Below, piece after piece: positions 9,935 to 18,419 of a stretch of 64,000 nt of DNA; the stretch's first letter is position 1, and each line of letters opens with the position of its first letter. The notes beneath the pieces are model-generated. The model had not been told where the DNA came from and ran no database searches. It was given only the letters and a program-made list of their open reading frames with translations. The DNA is taken from contig CAJQUW010011065.1 of assembly GCA_907163375.1 (NCBI GenBank), forward strand, positions 310,001 to 374,000, in the 5' to 3' direction. Made by a program: the position numbers and the translations under genes. The stretch is from Prostheceraeus crozeri. Taxonomy: Eukaryota > Platyhelminthes > Polycladida > Euryleptidae.

Positions 9935-11308
9935 TTAAAGCTCTGTTTTCTGTAATTCATTTTGATAAAAACGACCTCTGATATCCTCATTATCTAAATC
10001 TTTAATTTCATAAGTAATCGGATAAGTTTTATTTATTTTGCAAACTTCAAATATTTCTTTAGTCCAATAGCCAACAAAGCCTTTTTCAAATTTGTTCTTA
10101 TATTTAAATATTCTAACTCTATCTCCAATTTTAAATTTCGGCTTAAGTTTCTGCAAATTCGGATTACTCTCATTCAAATTATTATTCTCGAATATTTTCT
10201 TTCGTATCAAATCAGGGTCGTCAGAAGCATTCTTTGGAGTTTCTTCAATACCAGAATGAACTTTATTATTGTACTCTTCCACAATTCCTGGTAATATTTT
10301 TAACCATTTCTGATTTCCTTGCTGAGTAAATTTCTTGAAAATTTTATTTTTTAACGTCCGATTGAATCTTTCTATCACTACGGCCTTCCCAGCGTTTTCA
10401 GTTGAATAAACAGTTTCAAATAGTGGCTGAACGTTTCGGTTATAAAATTCCGACCCTTTATCAACAAACAATTTTTTTGGCTTTCTATTACTTTCTTTAA
10501 AGATTTCTTCAAACGCATATTTAACTGATAGACCACTTTTATTTTTCAAAGGCTTTACCCAAGCGTATCGTGTATATAAATCTATAACGGTCAATGCGTA
10601 TTTGTAGTCAGACTTTGTCTTAGAACCTTCGGTTCGGTCCCTTTCATTCGGCATATGAATAAGATCAGCACTCCAAATATCATCTTTATTAAATACTTTT
10701 ACTTTTAATAAATATTTAGGCTTTCTATATTCTTTATGAATTTCAGATGCATAAACGTCTGAATTATGATTTCGAGCGTTGCTCTCAGACAGCTTTGCTG
10801 TCGTTTCATTTAAACCCTGACCGAATAATATTTTAGCTTGTAAAGCTTTCTTAACAAACATTCTTTCAATCTTTTCTCTAAATGTAGGATTTTGAATACT
10901 ATCTAATTCTTGAATCATCTTCTTATCAGCTGCATGACGAGAACTTAGATCATGATTTCGATAAGCTAAATCATGCCTGTAAGCGGCGGCATCTACTCTA
11001 TTTATTGGTTCTTCACCTGGTTTCGGATTATTATTCTCATCTAGTCTTATATCTAATCGAGTTCCTGGCCCAGTATATGAATGACCAGGAAGATGTTTTT
11101 CTTTCGAATATTTACTCCAAATAAATCCAGGAAAGTTTTCTAATGTTTTTTGTATATCACCACCGTAGGTAGTAACCAAACTTTGTTTATCGTCGTTACC
11201 TTCATAAATTTTACAGTTTGAGTTTTTATTTTTGTTTAATAGATAATTCAATAAATCTAAATTAGAAATTTTTAATTTAATTAAATTTTCGGAATTTTTA
11301 GTATTCAT
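9935..11308 (-). CDS. Polinton integrase with an N-terminal phospholipase A2-like domain
   Basis: The C-terminal two thirds is a retroviral-type integrase, which inserts the element's DNA. The catalytic Asp lies in WSADLIHM, the second in KKLFVDKGSEFYNR and the Glu in VVIERFNRTLK, followed by a chromodomain-like tail (FKIGDRVRIFKYK). The N-terminal third contains YTGPGTRLD and then VDAAAYRHDLAYRNHD. That pattern matches the Ca-binding loop and His-Asp site of parvovirus VP1-type phospholipase A2, which breaches endosomal membranes. Having both in one frame suggests a fusion or a processed polyprotein. An alternative is that the two are separated by the protease. GC-rich hairpins at 10623-10635 and 10774-10802 lie in frame. 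Confidence 0.9.
   Translation of the reverse strand: MNTKNSENLIKLKISNLDLLNYLLNKNKNSNCKIYEGNDDKQSLVTTYGGDIQKTLENFPGFIWSKYSKEKHLPGHSYTGPGTRLDIRLDENNNPKPGEEPINRVDAAAYRHDLAYRNHDLSSRHAADKKMIQELDSIQNPTFREKIERMFVKKALQAKILFGQGLNETTAKLSESNARNHNSDVYASEIHKEYRKPKYLLKVKVFNKDDIWSADLIHMPNERDRTEGSKTKSDYKYALTVIDLYTRYAWVKPLKNKSGLSVKYAFEEIFKESNRKPKKLFVDKGSEFYNRNVQPLFETVYSTENAGKAVVIERFNRTLKNKIFKKFTQQGNQKWLKILPGIVEEYNNKVHSGIEETPKNASDDPDLIRKKIFENNNLNESNPNLQKLKPKFKIGDRVRIFKYKNKFEKGFVGYWTKEIFEVCKINKTYPITYEIKDLDNEDIRGRFYQNELQKTEL
10623..10635. repeat. Single GC-rich hairpin in the integrase core
   Basis: GAACC-TTC-GGTTC, identical to half of the double hairpin at 8057. It is read in frame as part of NERDRTEGSK, in a loop between the first catalytic Asp and the next core strand. 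Confidence 0.75.
10774..10802. repeat. Double hairpin in the phospholipase-integrase linker
   Basis: GAGC-GTT-GCTC is followed by GACAGC-TTT-GCTGTC; both are perfect stems with 3-nt loops, separated by TCA. The stems differ in sequence from the other double hairpins, but the architecture is the same. It lies in frame in the linker before the integrase core. Confidence 0.75.
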
Positions 11309-11310
11309 TT

Positions 11311-11420
11311 TAAAAGATAAAAAAAAAATTAAGAAGATAAAAAAAATTAAGAAGATAAAAAAAAATTAAGAAGATAAAAAAAATTAAGAAGATAAAAAAA
11401 AATTAAGAAGATAAAAAAAT
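11311..11420. repeat. A-rich minisatellite upstream of the integrase
   Basis: About five copies of an approximately 20-bp unit, aattaagaagataaaaaaa, with variable A-runs. It sits directly upstream of the integrase start on the minus strand and downstream of the next gene. Confidence 0.85.
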
Positions 11421-11456
11421 TGTTTTACCGAAAAAGAAACAAAGGTCCTGAGGTTA

Positions 11457-11999
11457 TTACCGAATCATACTAGGACTTAGATATATTCCAGAACCATCTT
11501 TAGTTTCTTTAATTTCAATTAAATCATCAACATTGTGGAGAATATTTTTAAGAACTCGTTTTCCTTCATCAACTAATTTTAATTTACTAATAAAATTATC
11601 TACTACTCCTTTTCCTTCGGGCGAAGCCCTAGAAGACATCTCCGATGTTCCATGAACCGATGTCCCTTCACCCCTAGCAACTTTCTCTAACTCCCTATTA
11701 TGACGTTTTTGTTCTTCTAATGCTGCCTTCTCTGATTTATTTTTATTTACTGCTTGGACAATACCAGCTGTTCCACCTGCAACACTTCCTGCTGCAGCTA
11801 TGCCTCCTATTATTAGTGGAATTAATGGGAGAATCCCACCATTCTTTTCTTCTTGTAATTTAATATTCTCTATCATTGGTTTACTTATGTAATACTTTTT
11901 TTTATTAATCGTAATAGTTTTAGGGGTATTTTTGTCAACAATATTACGTAATTTTAATTCAACAGTTTTATTATTAATATTACTTTTCGCTTGCGACAT
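11457..11999 (-). CDS. Polinton minor virion protein, pVI/pX-like
   Basis: This 180-residue protein has a basic N-terminal half and one strongly hydrophobic Ala/Gly-rich segment (LIPLIIGGIAAAGSVAGG). A charged coiled-coil-like region follows, then a Lys-rich tail. This layout is like the membrane-active minor capsid proteins of adenoviruses (pVI, pX) and the corresponding small Polinton proteins. It lies between integrase and major capsid on the same strand. A double hairpin near 11619-11650 is translated in frame as the stretch GTSEMSSRASPEG. The exact homologue is uncertain; the virion role is inferred from position and the hydrophobic segment. Confidence 0.6.
   Translation of the reverse strand: MSQAKSNINNKTVELKLRNIVDKNTPKTITINKKKYYISKPMIENIKLQEEKNGGILPLIPLIIGGIAAAGSVAGGTAGIVQAVNKNKSEKAALEEQKRHNRELEKVARGEGTSVHGTSEMSSRASPEGKGVVDNFISKLKLVDEGKRVLKNILHNVDDLIEIKETKDGSGIYLSPSMIR
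11619..11650. repeat. Double hairpin inside the minor virion gene
   Basis: GGGC-GAA-GCCC is followed by GACATC-TCC-GATGTT (one mismatch), then by a downstream echo, accgatgtccc. It is the inverted counterpart of the unit at 8224-8254 and is read in frame. Confidence 0.75.
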
Positions 12000-12085
12000 T
12001 TTTAATAAAAAATTTTAAGTTAAGAATTTAAAGTTATCAAAAAATTTAAATCTATTCTAGTTATGAAAAAATTTTAATTAACCTA

Positions 12086-12124
12086 TCGGAGCGAAGCTCC
12101 TCTGGCTTTAGCGCTTTAGCCGAT
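12086..12124. repeat. Double hairpin supplying the end of the major capsid gene
   Basis: ATCGGAGC-GAA-GCTCC is followed by TCT and an extended GGCTTTAGC-GCTTTAGCC stem, ending CCGAT. On the minus strand the TAA stop codon of the capsid gene lies inside it (12116-12118), so the last residues of the protein are encoded by the repeat. Confidence 0.8.
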
Positions 12125-13450
12125 CCTAACCATCTTTCCATTAAGAATTTCAATAGAATATTTTGCATCTTCTAGCAATAAACCATAAGCCATCAATGAA
12201 GTTGTAGAATCTTTCTTTTCAATATTAATTGTTACATCACAACCATTTTTAATAATATCTTCAGATTGTGCACTTAAATCGAAGCAGAAAATTGGATATA
12301 AATGTCTCCAATCTCCAGGAGTTAATTGTGGTTCAACTCCAAATTCTATACAAAGATTTCTATAAGAATCATATCCTTCCATAAATTGATTATTGGTATC
12401 ATCGAATCTTAATGGATCAATTGGATATCGAGTTTGATTTAATGAAACTTGTAAACTTCGAATTGTATTAATATGGAAGATATTATTGTTCTTATCAAAA
12501 CTTGGAGAATTATTTCTTTGAAATGTTAGTAATAAATATCTTGGGGTATTCGCAGTTCTAGTAAAATGCCAGTTAAATCTTTGTTCGGAAAAAGTTACTG
12601 AACTAGCAGTTCTCTTTAGAAAATTTACTGGAATTGGTTTGTTAGTATTTAATCTTTTTGCAATAGCTGTTTCAACCTCTAAACTAGGAGTAATATGCTT
12701 AATCCACCATTCAAGTCTATCAATTTTTAAATATGCTTTTTTCCCAGTCTTACCAAAAAAGATTAATTCATTATTTACTGTACGATGAATTATTAATTTA
12801 AATTTTAATTGATATGATATTTTATCATAATCTAAATATCCGAATAATGGAGACAATGGCCAATTAACTGTCTGTTTACTTTTTTTGTTAAATTCACGTC
12901 TTTCTTTATATGCATCATTATTTGTTTTATTTAAATGTTTTGCAATATTTTCTACATCTTTCGCAATTCCTGCGGCATCTGTTCCAGCGTGAGTTAAATC
13001 ATCAACAATTATACCATCATTAGTATCAGGAAACCAACCTTCGATTTCATACTTTTTATTATTTTCACCAATTGTTATAAATCTAAGCATTGTATCAATT
13101 ACACCTGGAGAATCACTTATTGTTTCTATATTTTGAGTTGCAACATCTAAACGCATTTGTGTAAATAAACTTGGGAAAAAATTATTCTCTAGTGTAATAT
13201 TATCGGTATCTGGTAATGGTGTTGTAAAATTAGCATCACTATATAAAGAATATTCGCAGTGTAAAAATGAATCAGGTAAATATAAATAACTCTGCTGATT
13301 ATCAACTTCAAAAATTAAATCACCTCCAGTATTTACTCTACTGGAAGATCCGGGATTCATAGCAACTCTTATATAGTCATTCTTTTTTTGATTATAACTG
13401 ACGAACGGAGGATCGTCTAATTTAAATTTATTTTCGATAAGCGAAGACAT
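12116..13450 (-). CDS. Polinton major capsid protein (double jelly-roll)
   Basis: This 444-residue protein is the predicted hexon-like building block of the icosahedral particle. The signature is the N-terminal NNFFPSLFTQMRLDV motif followed by a SPGVIDTMLRFI segment, the usual position of the first jelly-roll in Polinton capsids. A Pro/Trp-rich second half contains WWIKHITPSLEVE and FRFNWHFTR-like strands; the C-terminal half is beta-rich. It sits between two small virion-type genes on the same strand. It is somewhat shorter than many Polinton capsids, closer to adintovirus-like ones. Assignment rests on these motifs and on the neighbouring penton, protease and ATPase genes. Confidence 0.82.
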   Translation of the reverse strand: MSSLIENKFKLDDPPFVSYNQKKNDYIRVAMNPGSSSRVNTGGDLIFEVDNQQSYLYLPDSFLHCEYSLYSDANFTTPLPDTDNITLENNFFPSLFTQMRLDVATQNIETISDSPGVIDTMLRFITIGENNKKYEIEGWFPDTNDGIIVDDLTHAGTDAAGIAKDVENIAKHLNKTNNDAYKERREFNKKSKQTVNWPLSPLFGYLDYDKISYQLKFKLIIHRTVNNELIFFGKTGKKAYLKIDRLEWWIKHITPSLEVETAIAKRLNTNKPIPVNFLKRTASSVTFSEQRFNWHFTRTANTPRYLLLTFQRNNSPSFDKNNNIFHINTIRSLQVSLNQTRYPIDPLRFDDTNNQFMEGYDSYRNLCIEFGVEPQLTPGDWRHLYPIFCFDLSAQSEDIIKNGCDVTINIEKKDSTTSLMAYGLLLEDAKYSIEILNGKMVRIG

Positions 13451-13520
13451 TTTTATAAAAAATAATTTGACTTTTTGTTTTTTCTCACAGATAGAAAAAA
13501 ATTTTTACTAAAATATAATT

Positions 13521-13991
13521 TTAGAATTTTGCTAGACCAGCTCCGCTATGAATGCCATTACCTCTTATTTCTTCAATTGTTTTTTTATTATTTTTATTTT
13601 CATTATGTTTACTATCACCCTCTACAGCTATGTTAGCAATTTTGTTTTTTGTTTCATCTGAAAGTTTTTTTAATTTTTTTAGTTCTTCAGAATCATTCCT
13701 AAGTTTACGAATAGCTTCTAGTTGTTTTAATTCGTTTTGAGACTTGACAGCATTTGATATTGCACTAGCTGTACTACCTATAGCAGCTGCTCCTTTTGCA
13801 GCAGATGTAATCAAATCTTTATTATTTTTAATTAAGTTAACGATACTACCAATACCAGAAAAGATGCCATCCCCTTCTTTTTGAACGGTTTCTCTATTAT
13901 CATAATGGTAAACCGGATTCATACGTGGTTCATGAGCAATTTTTTGATTTGAAGCAAATTGTTTAAGATTGTGTTTATAAATTATAGGCAT
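13521..13991 (-). CDS. Polinton small virion-type protein with Ala-rich segment
   Basis: A 156-residue protein. After a polar N-terminus comes a Gly-rich motif (GDGIFSGIGSIVNLIKNN) and an Ala-rich amphipathic helix (ITSAAKGAAAIGSTASAI). A long charged helix follows (NELKQLEAIRKLRNDSEELK), and the C-terminus is Gly-rich, ending in AGLAKF. This resembles a pVI-like membrane-lytic or cementing protein, and the short Gly-Ala C-terminal stretch could be a protease site. It directly precedes the major capsid gene on the minus strand. I do not recognise a specific family. Confidence 0.55.
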   Translation of the reverse strand: MPIIYKHNLKQFASNQKIAHEPRMNPVYHYDNRETVQKEGDGIFSGIGSIVNLIKNNKDLITSAAKGAAAIGSTASAISNAVKSQNELKQLEAIRKLRNDSEELKKLKKLSDETKNKIANIAVEGDSKHNENKNNKKTIEEIRGNGIHSGAGLAKF

Positions 13992-14032
13992 TTTTTAGTA
14001 ATAAATTTGACTTTTGGGAAAAATATAAATAC

Positions 14033-14085
14033 GGGCGAAGCGCGAAGCCCTGGAAGACATCTCCGTTGACCCATGAACCGATGTC
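14033..14085. repeat. Complex GC-rich hairpin cluster between Polinton genes
   Basis: GGGC-GAA followed by a duplicated GCGCGAA-GCCC, then GACATC and a downstream CCGATGTCC that can pair at longer range with it. It has the same components as 11619-11650 but lies in the intergenic space after the pVI-like gene. Confidence 0.65.
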
Positions 14086-14102
14086 CATTATAAAAAAAAT
14101 GT

Positions 14103-14276
14103 TTATTTTTTGTTCTTAACTTTTACAGATTGGGTTTTTGGTTTAACTTTATCAGGAACCAAATCTGCATCAATCATTCTTTTTATTCTATGATTTTCTT
14201 TCATAATATTTCTTTGTTTTATTAACTCTTCTAATTGTTTTATTCTTTTAAAATTATTAGCTCTAATTTTATCCAT
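14103..14276 (-). CDS. Small Polinton protein sharing an N-terminal module
   Basis: A 57-residue frame from an ATG at 14276. Its first 29 residues nearly match those of the 278-residue protein at 23505-24341: both begin MDK, then contain NFKRIKQL and ELIKQRNIMKENH. After that the two diverge and this one ends in a basic Lys-rich tail. The shared module is charged and predicted helical, so it may be a localisation, packaging or partner-binding tag. It is easy to miss because of its length, but the match to a second gene in the element argues it is real. Confidence 0.65.
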   Translation of the reverse strand: MDKIRANNFKRIKQLEELIKQRNIMKENHRIKRMIDADLVPDKVKPKTQSVKVKNKK

Positions 14277-14438
14277 TTTTAAAATTATATACTTTTATAT
14301 TTTTAAATTTTTTTTAAAAATTATATTTATACTTTTATATTTTTAAAATTATATTTATATTTTTTAAATTATATTTATATTTTTTATGATTTTTTTTTGT
14401 AGGTAAAAAATATTTAAGTTAATATTTACAATACTCGT

Positions 14439-15326
14439 TTAAGATTTACGTTTGTGAATGGACAACAACTTCGAGATAACTTTATTAATTGCTTGTTGCA
14501 CTTTATCTATTGCATCAAGAAGCGTGTGATGTACTTTAATTTCTTTTTCAGTCATTTCTAATTTTTTCTCACTTTTCTTTAATTCTGTTTTTAAAGCATT
14601 TAATTGAACTTTAAGACCATCTACTTTTCTTTTAACGGAATCTAACTGTTCTTTATTTTCTTTAGAGTTTTCTTGTAAATTTTTCTTTAATTCATTTTCT
14701 AAATTGATTTTCAGAGTTTTCATTTTATCAACTTTTTCATTAAGTGAGTTTACTTCAATTTTTAATTGATTTATTTTTTTAATTTGTTGAGCAATTTTAG
14801 AACTCAATTCATTCACACTTTTTTGGAATGTAGTTTGTAACTGTTTTAAATTTTTTTTAATTCTTTCAGGTAGTTTTTCTATTTCATCTTCTAATTGTTC
14901 TTTTAACATTTTTATCTGATGTTTATTTTTAATTACAGCAGATTTTAAATTTATAGAAAGTAATATTAAAATTTTTGATTGTTCAGAAATCTTTTTAAAA
15001 AGTTTTGCTATATCTGCTTCTAGCTCTCTATCCTTTTTATCAAGTTTTAATAATTTTTCGTTTAATGATTTGTCATTAAGTTTAAGCAACTTTAATTCGT
15101 TCATCAGCGGAACCATAACATCGTTTATATATTTTTCCTTTAAGTCATTGATTTGTGTATCAACATATTGTTTATTTGTTAACTCTGTATTTTGTTGTGG
15201 AAGAATAGAAAGATGTAATGGACCAGATAAAACGTCTCCAGTTTTCATTATATAATTTTCTAGTTCTATTTCTGATTCACGATTATTCGGTATATATGCA
15301 CCTCCACCAACATTTGGTAACATCAT
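14439..15326 (-). CDS. Fibre-like coiled-coil protein
   Basis: I start at one of two adjacent Met codons near 15326, giving MMLPNVGGGAYIPNN. The N-terminal 70 residues contain MKTGDVLSGPLHLSI and then ELTNKQYVDTQI. This is the pattern repeated in tail-fibre and spike proteins of phages and some eukaryotic DNA viruses (GD.L.G.L.L followed by N..YVD). The remaining 230 residues are an almost unbroken heptad coiled coil rich in Lys, Leu and Glu, ending in a basic tail. A trimeric attachment fibre is the natural inference. It is the last gene of the leftward block and diverges from the zinc-finger gene at 15412. Confidence 0.6.
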   Translation of the reverse strand: MMLPNVGGGAYIPNNRESEIELENYIMKTGDVLSGPLHLSILPQQNTELTNKQYVDTQINDLKEKYINDVMVPLMNELKLLKLNDKSLNEKLLKLDKKDRELEADIAKLFKKISEQSKILILLSINLKSAVIKNKHQIKMLKEQLEDEIEKLPERIKKNLKQLQTTFQKSVNELSSKIAQQIKKINQLKIEVNSLNEKVDKMKTLKINLENELKKNLQENSKENKEQLDSVKRKVDGLKVQLNALKTELKKSEKKLEMTEKEIKVHHTLLDAIDKVQQAINKVISKLLSIHKRKS

Positions 15327-15411
15327 TTTTAAATAATAAAAATAAATTTTTTTCTGATTATAAAAATACATAAATTATAAAAATAAAATTTTTCCTAATA
15401 AAAATAAAAAA

Positions 15412-16299
15412 ATGGAAATGACTCAAATTTGTCAAGTTTGCAATATGCGTTTTTTAAATCAAACACTATTATATTCTCATATGAAAAACACACCATGTGG
15501 TATGCATATGAATCAATTTCAACCTAATAATAGTATGCAACCTAATAATAGTATTCAGTATAATAATATTCAACCTAATAATAGTATTCAGTATAATAAT
15601 ATTCAATCAGAGCAACCATTACAAAGATTAAAGCATTTATTTATTTCAGATAAAGAACAAAATCTTTATACTGCTAGAATAAATACACCTAGGCAAAATA
15701 CACCTAGGCAAAATAATAATAATTATTTAGCACAAAATAATCCTTTTGTTCAAAATAATAATGTAGCTCGAAATAATTATGTTGATAAAAATAATAATGT
15801 AGCTCAAAATAATAATGTAGCTCAAAATAATTATATTGATAAAAATCAATTTGTTGAAAGTAATAACAAAAAAATATGTTCCGGATGTAATAAAAATATA
15901 ACATCAAAAAATTTTGCACGTCATTTAAAATTATGCGAACAACCAGAAGAGGTTAAAAAAAATAAAAAAGATAAATTAAAAGATCAGTTATGTCGTAATT
16001 GTAATAAATATTTTACAATTCAAGGAATTACTAATCATTATAATTCTTGTATAAGTTCTACAAGACAATGTACAAGTTGTCAAATTACTAAACCTAAGAC
16101 AGAGTTTTATGATAGTAAATATCAGTGTAAGGATTGTTTAAAAGAAAAAGTTAAATGTAGAGGTTGTCAAAAAATTATATTAAAGAAAAATTTTCAGCGA
16201 CATGTAACACTATGTCCAAAACTTAATCAACATAATAATCAACATAATAATAATTTATATCAAAATAATAATTTATATCAAAATAATAATTTATATTAG
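15412..16299 (+). CDS. Asn-rich multi-zinc-finger protein of the Polinton
   Basis: A 295-residue protein. It opens with a C2H2-type finger (ICQVCNMRF...SHMKNTPC) and then has an Asn/Gln-rich low-complexity region of PNNS and QNN repeats. Four further Cys-rich modules follow: CSGCNKNI...HLKLC, CRNCNKYF...HYNSC, CTSCQ...CKDC and CRGCQKII...HVTLC. Nucleic-acid binding, perhaps regulation or genome packaging, is inferred from the fingers alone. It starts a rightward gene block, 85 bp from the divergent fibre-like gene, so the gap probably contains both promoters. Confidence 0.7.
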   Translation: MEMTQICQVCNMRFLNQTLLYSHMKNTPCGMHMNQFQPNNSMQPNNSIQYNNIQPNNSIQYNNIQSEQPLQRLKHLFISDKEQNLYTARINTPRQNTPRQNNNNYLAQNNPFVQNNNVARNNYVDKNNNVAQNNNVAQNNYIDKNQFVESNNKKICSGCNKNITSKNFARHLKLCEQPEEVKKNKKDKLKDQLCRNCNKYFTIQGITNHYNSCISSTRQCTSCQITKPKTEFYDSKYQCKDCLKEKVKCRGCQKIILKKNFQRHVTLCPKLNQHNNQHNNNLYQNNNLYQNNNLY

Positions 16300-16324
16300 T
16301 ATTTCTATTAAAATAGACTTATAT

Positions 16325-16555
16325 ATTTAAATAGTTGTATTTCAACTAAAATAGTTGTATTTTAACTAAAATAGTTGTATTTCAACTAAAATAGTTGTAT
16401 TTCAACTAAAATAGTTGTATTTCAACTAAAATAGTTGTATTTTAACTAAAATAGTTGTATTTCAACTAAAATAGTTATATTTCAACTAAAATAGTTGTAT
16501 TTCAACTAAAATAGTTGTATTTCAACTAAAATAGTTGTATTTCAACTAAAATAAT
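16325..16555. repeat. 20-bp tandem array inside the Polinton
   Basis: About eleven to twelve head-to-tail copies of aaaatagttgtatttcaact, with single-base variants (tttt for ttc, ttat for ttgt). The unit contains the inverted pair AGTTG/CAACT, so each copy could form a small hairpin. It follows the zinc-finger gene and precedes a GC-richer structured stretch. Confidence 0.93.
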
Positions 16556-16621
16556 CTTATATATATTAAAATATTATTTTTTTATAAAGAATAAAATATT
16601 ATTTTATTAAAATATTCTTAA

Positions 16622-16748
16622 GCATTCCGGAAGAGAGGAGAGGTTCGGAACATACTTCTTTTGAGTATAGGAACAAAAAGTCCGACACATTCCGGAGGTT
16701 CTACAGAGGTTAAAAACACTCATAAGAGTGTAAGAATGCGAGTCCGGA
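16622..16748 (+). other. GC-richer structured intergenic segment, candidate RNA or control site
   Basis: In a gap of nearly pure A+T this stretch is clearly richer in G and C. The palindrome TCCGGA occurs three times (16626, 16691, 16743). GCATTC (16622) can pair with GAATGC (16734) to close the segment. Inside, GTTC/GAAC with ATACTT/GAGTAT forms one arm and ACACTC-ATAA-GAGTGT (16716-16731) a perfect hairpin. It ends about 45 bp before the ATPase gene at 16793. It could be a structured transcript, a promoter hub or a replication site; I cannot tell which. Confidence 0.45.
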
Positions 16749-16792
16749 ATTAAAAAATAATAATTCCTAAATTTTTATTTTAAAAATATTAA

Positions 16793-18334
16793 ATGAATAA
16801 AAACGAAAATTTGGAAGATTTATATTCACCGGTTATAATTAAAAGTAATAAAAGTAATAAAAGTAATCTAAGTCGTCATAAATCTCTTAATGCAATAAAC
16901 GAAATAATAAATAATTATATGAATAACACTGAGTTTCAAGATACACTAACCCCTCAAGATCCGAATCTCAAAGATATTAATAATATTGTAGAAAATCCTA
17001 TATATAATACTAAATATAATAATAATATAGATAAAAATATATGTAATAATATAGATAAAAATATATATAATAATATAGATAAAAAATATTTAGAGACACT
17101 ACCCCCTAATTCATCTCTTAATAAAAAAATACCACAATCAGATCTTACACGTCTTTGGAATTTTTTAAAATTTCATTGTATAAAAATATTGTTAGCATGT
17201 ATTTTAATATTTTTTATTTATCATCTTGTTATATGTATTGGAAATCAATGGGGTTACTTTCTAACAGAGGAACAAAAGAGAATAAATTTTTATAAACAAG
17301 AAATAAAAACTTTTAAAGGATGGAAGACTGAGGAGGATAAGATTAAGGATAAAACTAATAATAAAAATATTAAACAAGGTAAAATGTATCAAGAAAATTT
17401 ACATTTCATTGTTTACGGTAAAACTGGAAGTGGTAAGACTACGTTTATTAAAAAATATATAAACCAATATTATAAGGACGAAACAAAAGTACATATTTTT
17501 TGTATGCATACTTCTGAATGGCCAACTTTTACAAACGTCTATAATGATAAACAATTAGATGAGTTACAAGATATGGAAAGTTTTGCTGGTACACCTGAAA
17601 ATAAATCTTTATTAATTTTAGATGATGTTGCAAGTTTATCAAAACAAAAAAATATGTCAGAAATATTTACAAAAGGAAGACATCAAAATATTCAAATAGT
17701 TGTATTAGCTCATAAAGCTTGTGATGTAGATAATAAGATTAGAGAAAACATTCAAACATTTTTTACAACTACACAAAATAATGCAGCATTCTTTAATGAT
17801 ATTAATAAAAATTATAAAATGAATATGCCTTTATCATATTATACACATCATAAATATGGAATAATACGTGTTGACACCATAAGTGAACATATGCAAGTAT
17901 ATGATAAAGATTTAAATATATTAGTAGATACCGAACATGAAATCTATAATAACTCTCAAGATTTTGATATTAGAATATATGCAAATGCAAAACATTTATC
18001 AAATCAAGTTATAGAACAAATAATTATCTTTTTAGAGTCTGAAGCAAAAGTACCACTAAAAATTATTCCTGATACATTTTATTTTTATTTTGATCATTAT
18101 TTAAATGCAAAATTTGGTATACCAATACCAAAAAGATTACAAGATAATGAAACATTAAACTATTTGAAAATTGCAATCAATGATGTTAGAAACGGTTTAA
18201 GAAAAGCAACACCAATAATAACTGATGTTAAATCTACATTTTCTGATGCTAAATCTACATTTGATGAAGCCAAAAAAACATATAATGATATAAAACCATT
18301 AATAAATGGTGTAAGTGAAATACTTAATAATTAA
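16793..18334 (+). CDS. Second, membrane-anchored FtsK/A32-like ATPase of the Polinton
   Basis: 513 residues. The first 120 are Asn-rich and low in complexity. Residues about 125-150 form a transmembrane helix (ILLACILIFFIYHLVICI). A P-loop ATPase follows, with Walker A GKTGSGKTTF, Walker B SLLILDDVA and a FTKGRHQNIQIVVLAH segment that parallels the packaging ATPase at the right end (FTRGRHNNCSVFYLTQ). The C-terminus is helical with repeated AKSTF-type phrases. A2L/A32-type motors translocate DNA into capsids. A second copy with its own membrane anchor is unusual and might act at a membrane or in another step. Confidence 0.7.
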   Translation: MNKNENLEDLYSPVIIKSNKSNKSNLSRHKSLNAINEIINNYMNNTEFQDTLTPQDPNLKDINNIVENPIYNTKYNNNIDKNICNNIDKNIYNNIDKKYLETLPPNSSLNKKIPQSDLTRLWNFLKFHCIKILLACILIFFIYHLVICIGNQWGYFLTEEQKRINFYKQEIKTFKGWKTEEDKIKDKTNNKNIKQGKMYQENLHFIVYGKTGSGKTTFIKKYINQYYKDETKVHIFCMHTSEWPTFTNVYNDKQLDELQDMESFAGTPENKSLLILDDVASLSKQKNMSEIFTKGRHQNIQIVVLAHKACDVDNKIRENIQTFFTTTQNNAAFFNDINKNYKMNMPLSYYTHHKYGIIRVDTISEHMQVYDKDLNILVDTEHEIYNNSQDFDIRIYANAKHLSNQVIEQIIIFLESEAKVPLKIIPDTFYFYFDHYLNAKFGIPIPKRLQDNETLNYLKIAINDVRNGLRKATPIITDVKSTFSDAKSTFDEAKKTYNDIKPLINGVSEILNN

Positions 18335-18419
18335 ACAAATTATACTATATTTTTTGTAATTATACAATTTGTTTTGTAATTATACAATTTGTTTTTTTTT
18401 TTTTAATTATACAAATATT

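Noticed and set aside
14080-16560. CRISPR-like reading of the 20-bp array at 16325
   Set aside because: Units are directly adjacent without spacers, and the setting is a eukaryotic mobile element. It is a minisatellite.
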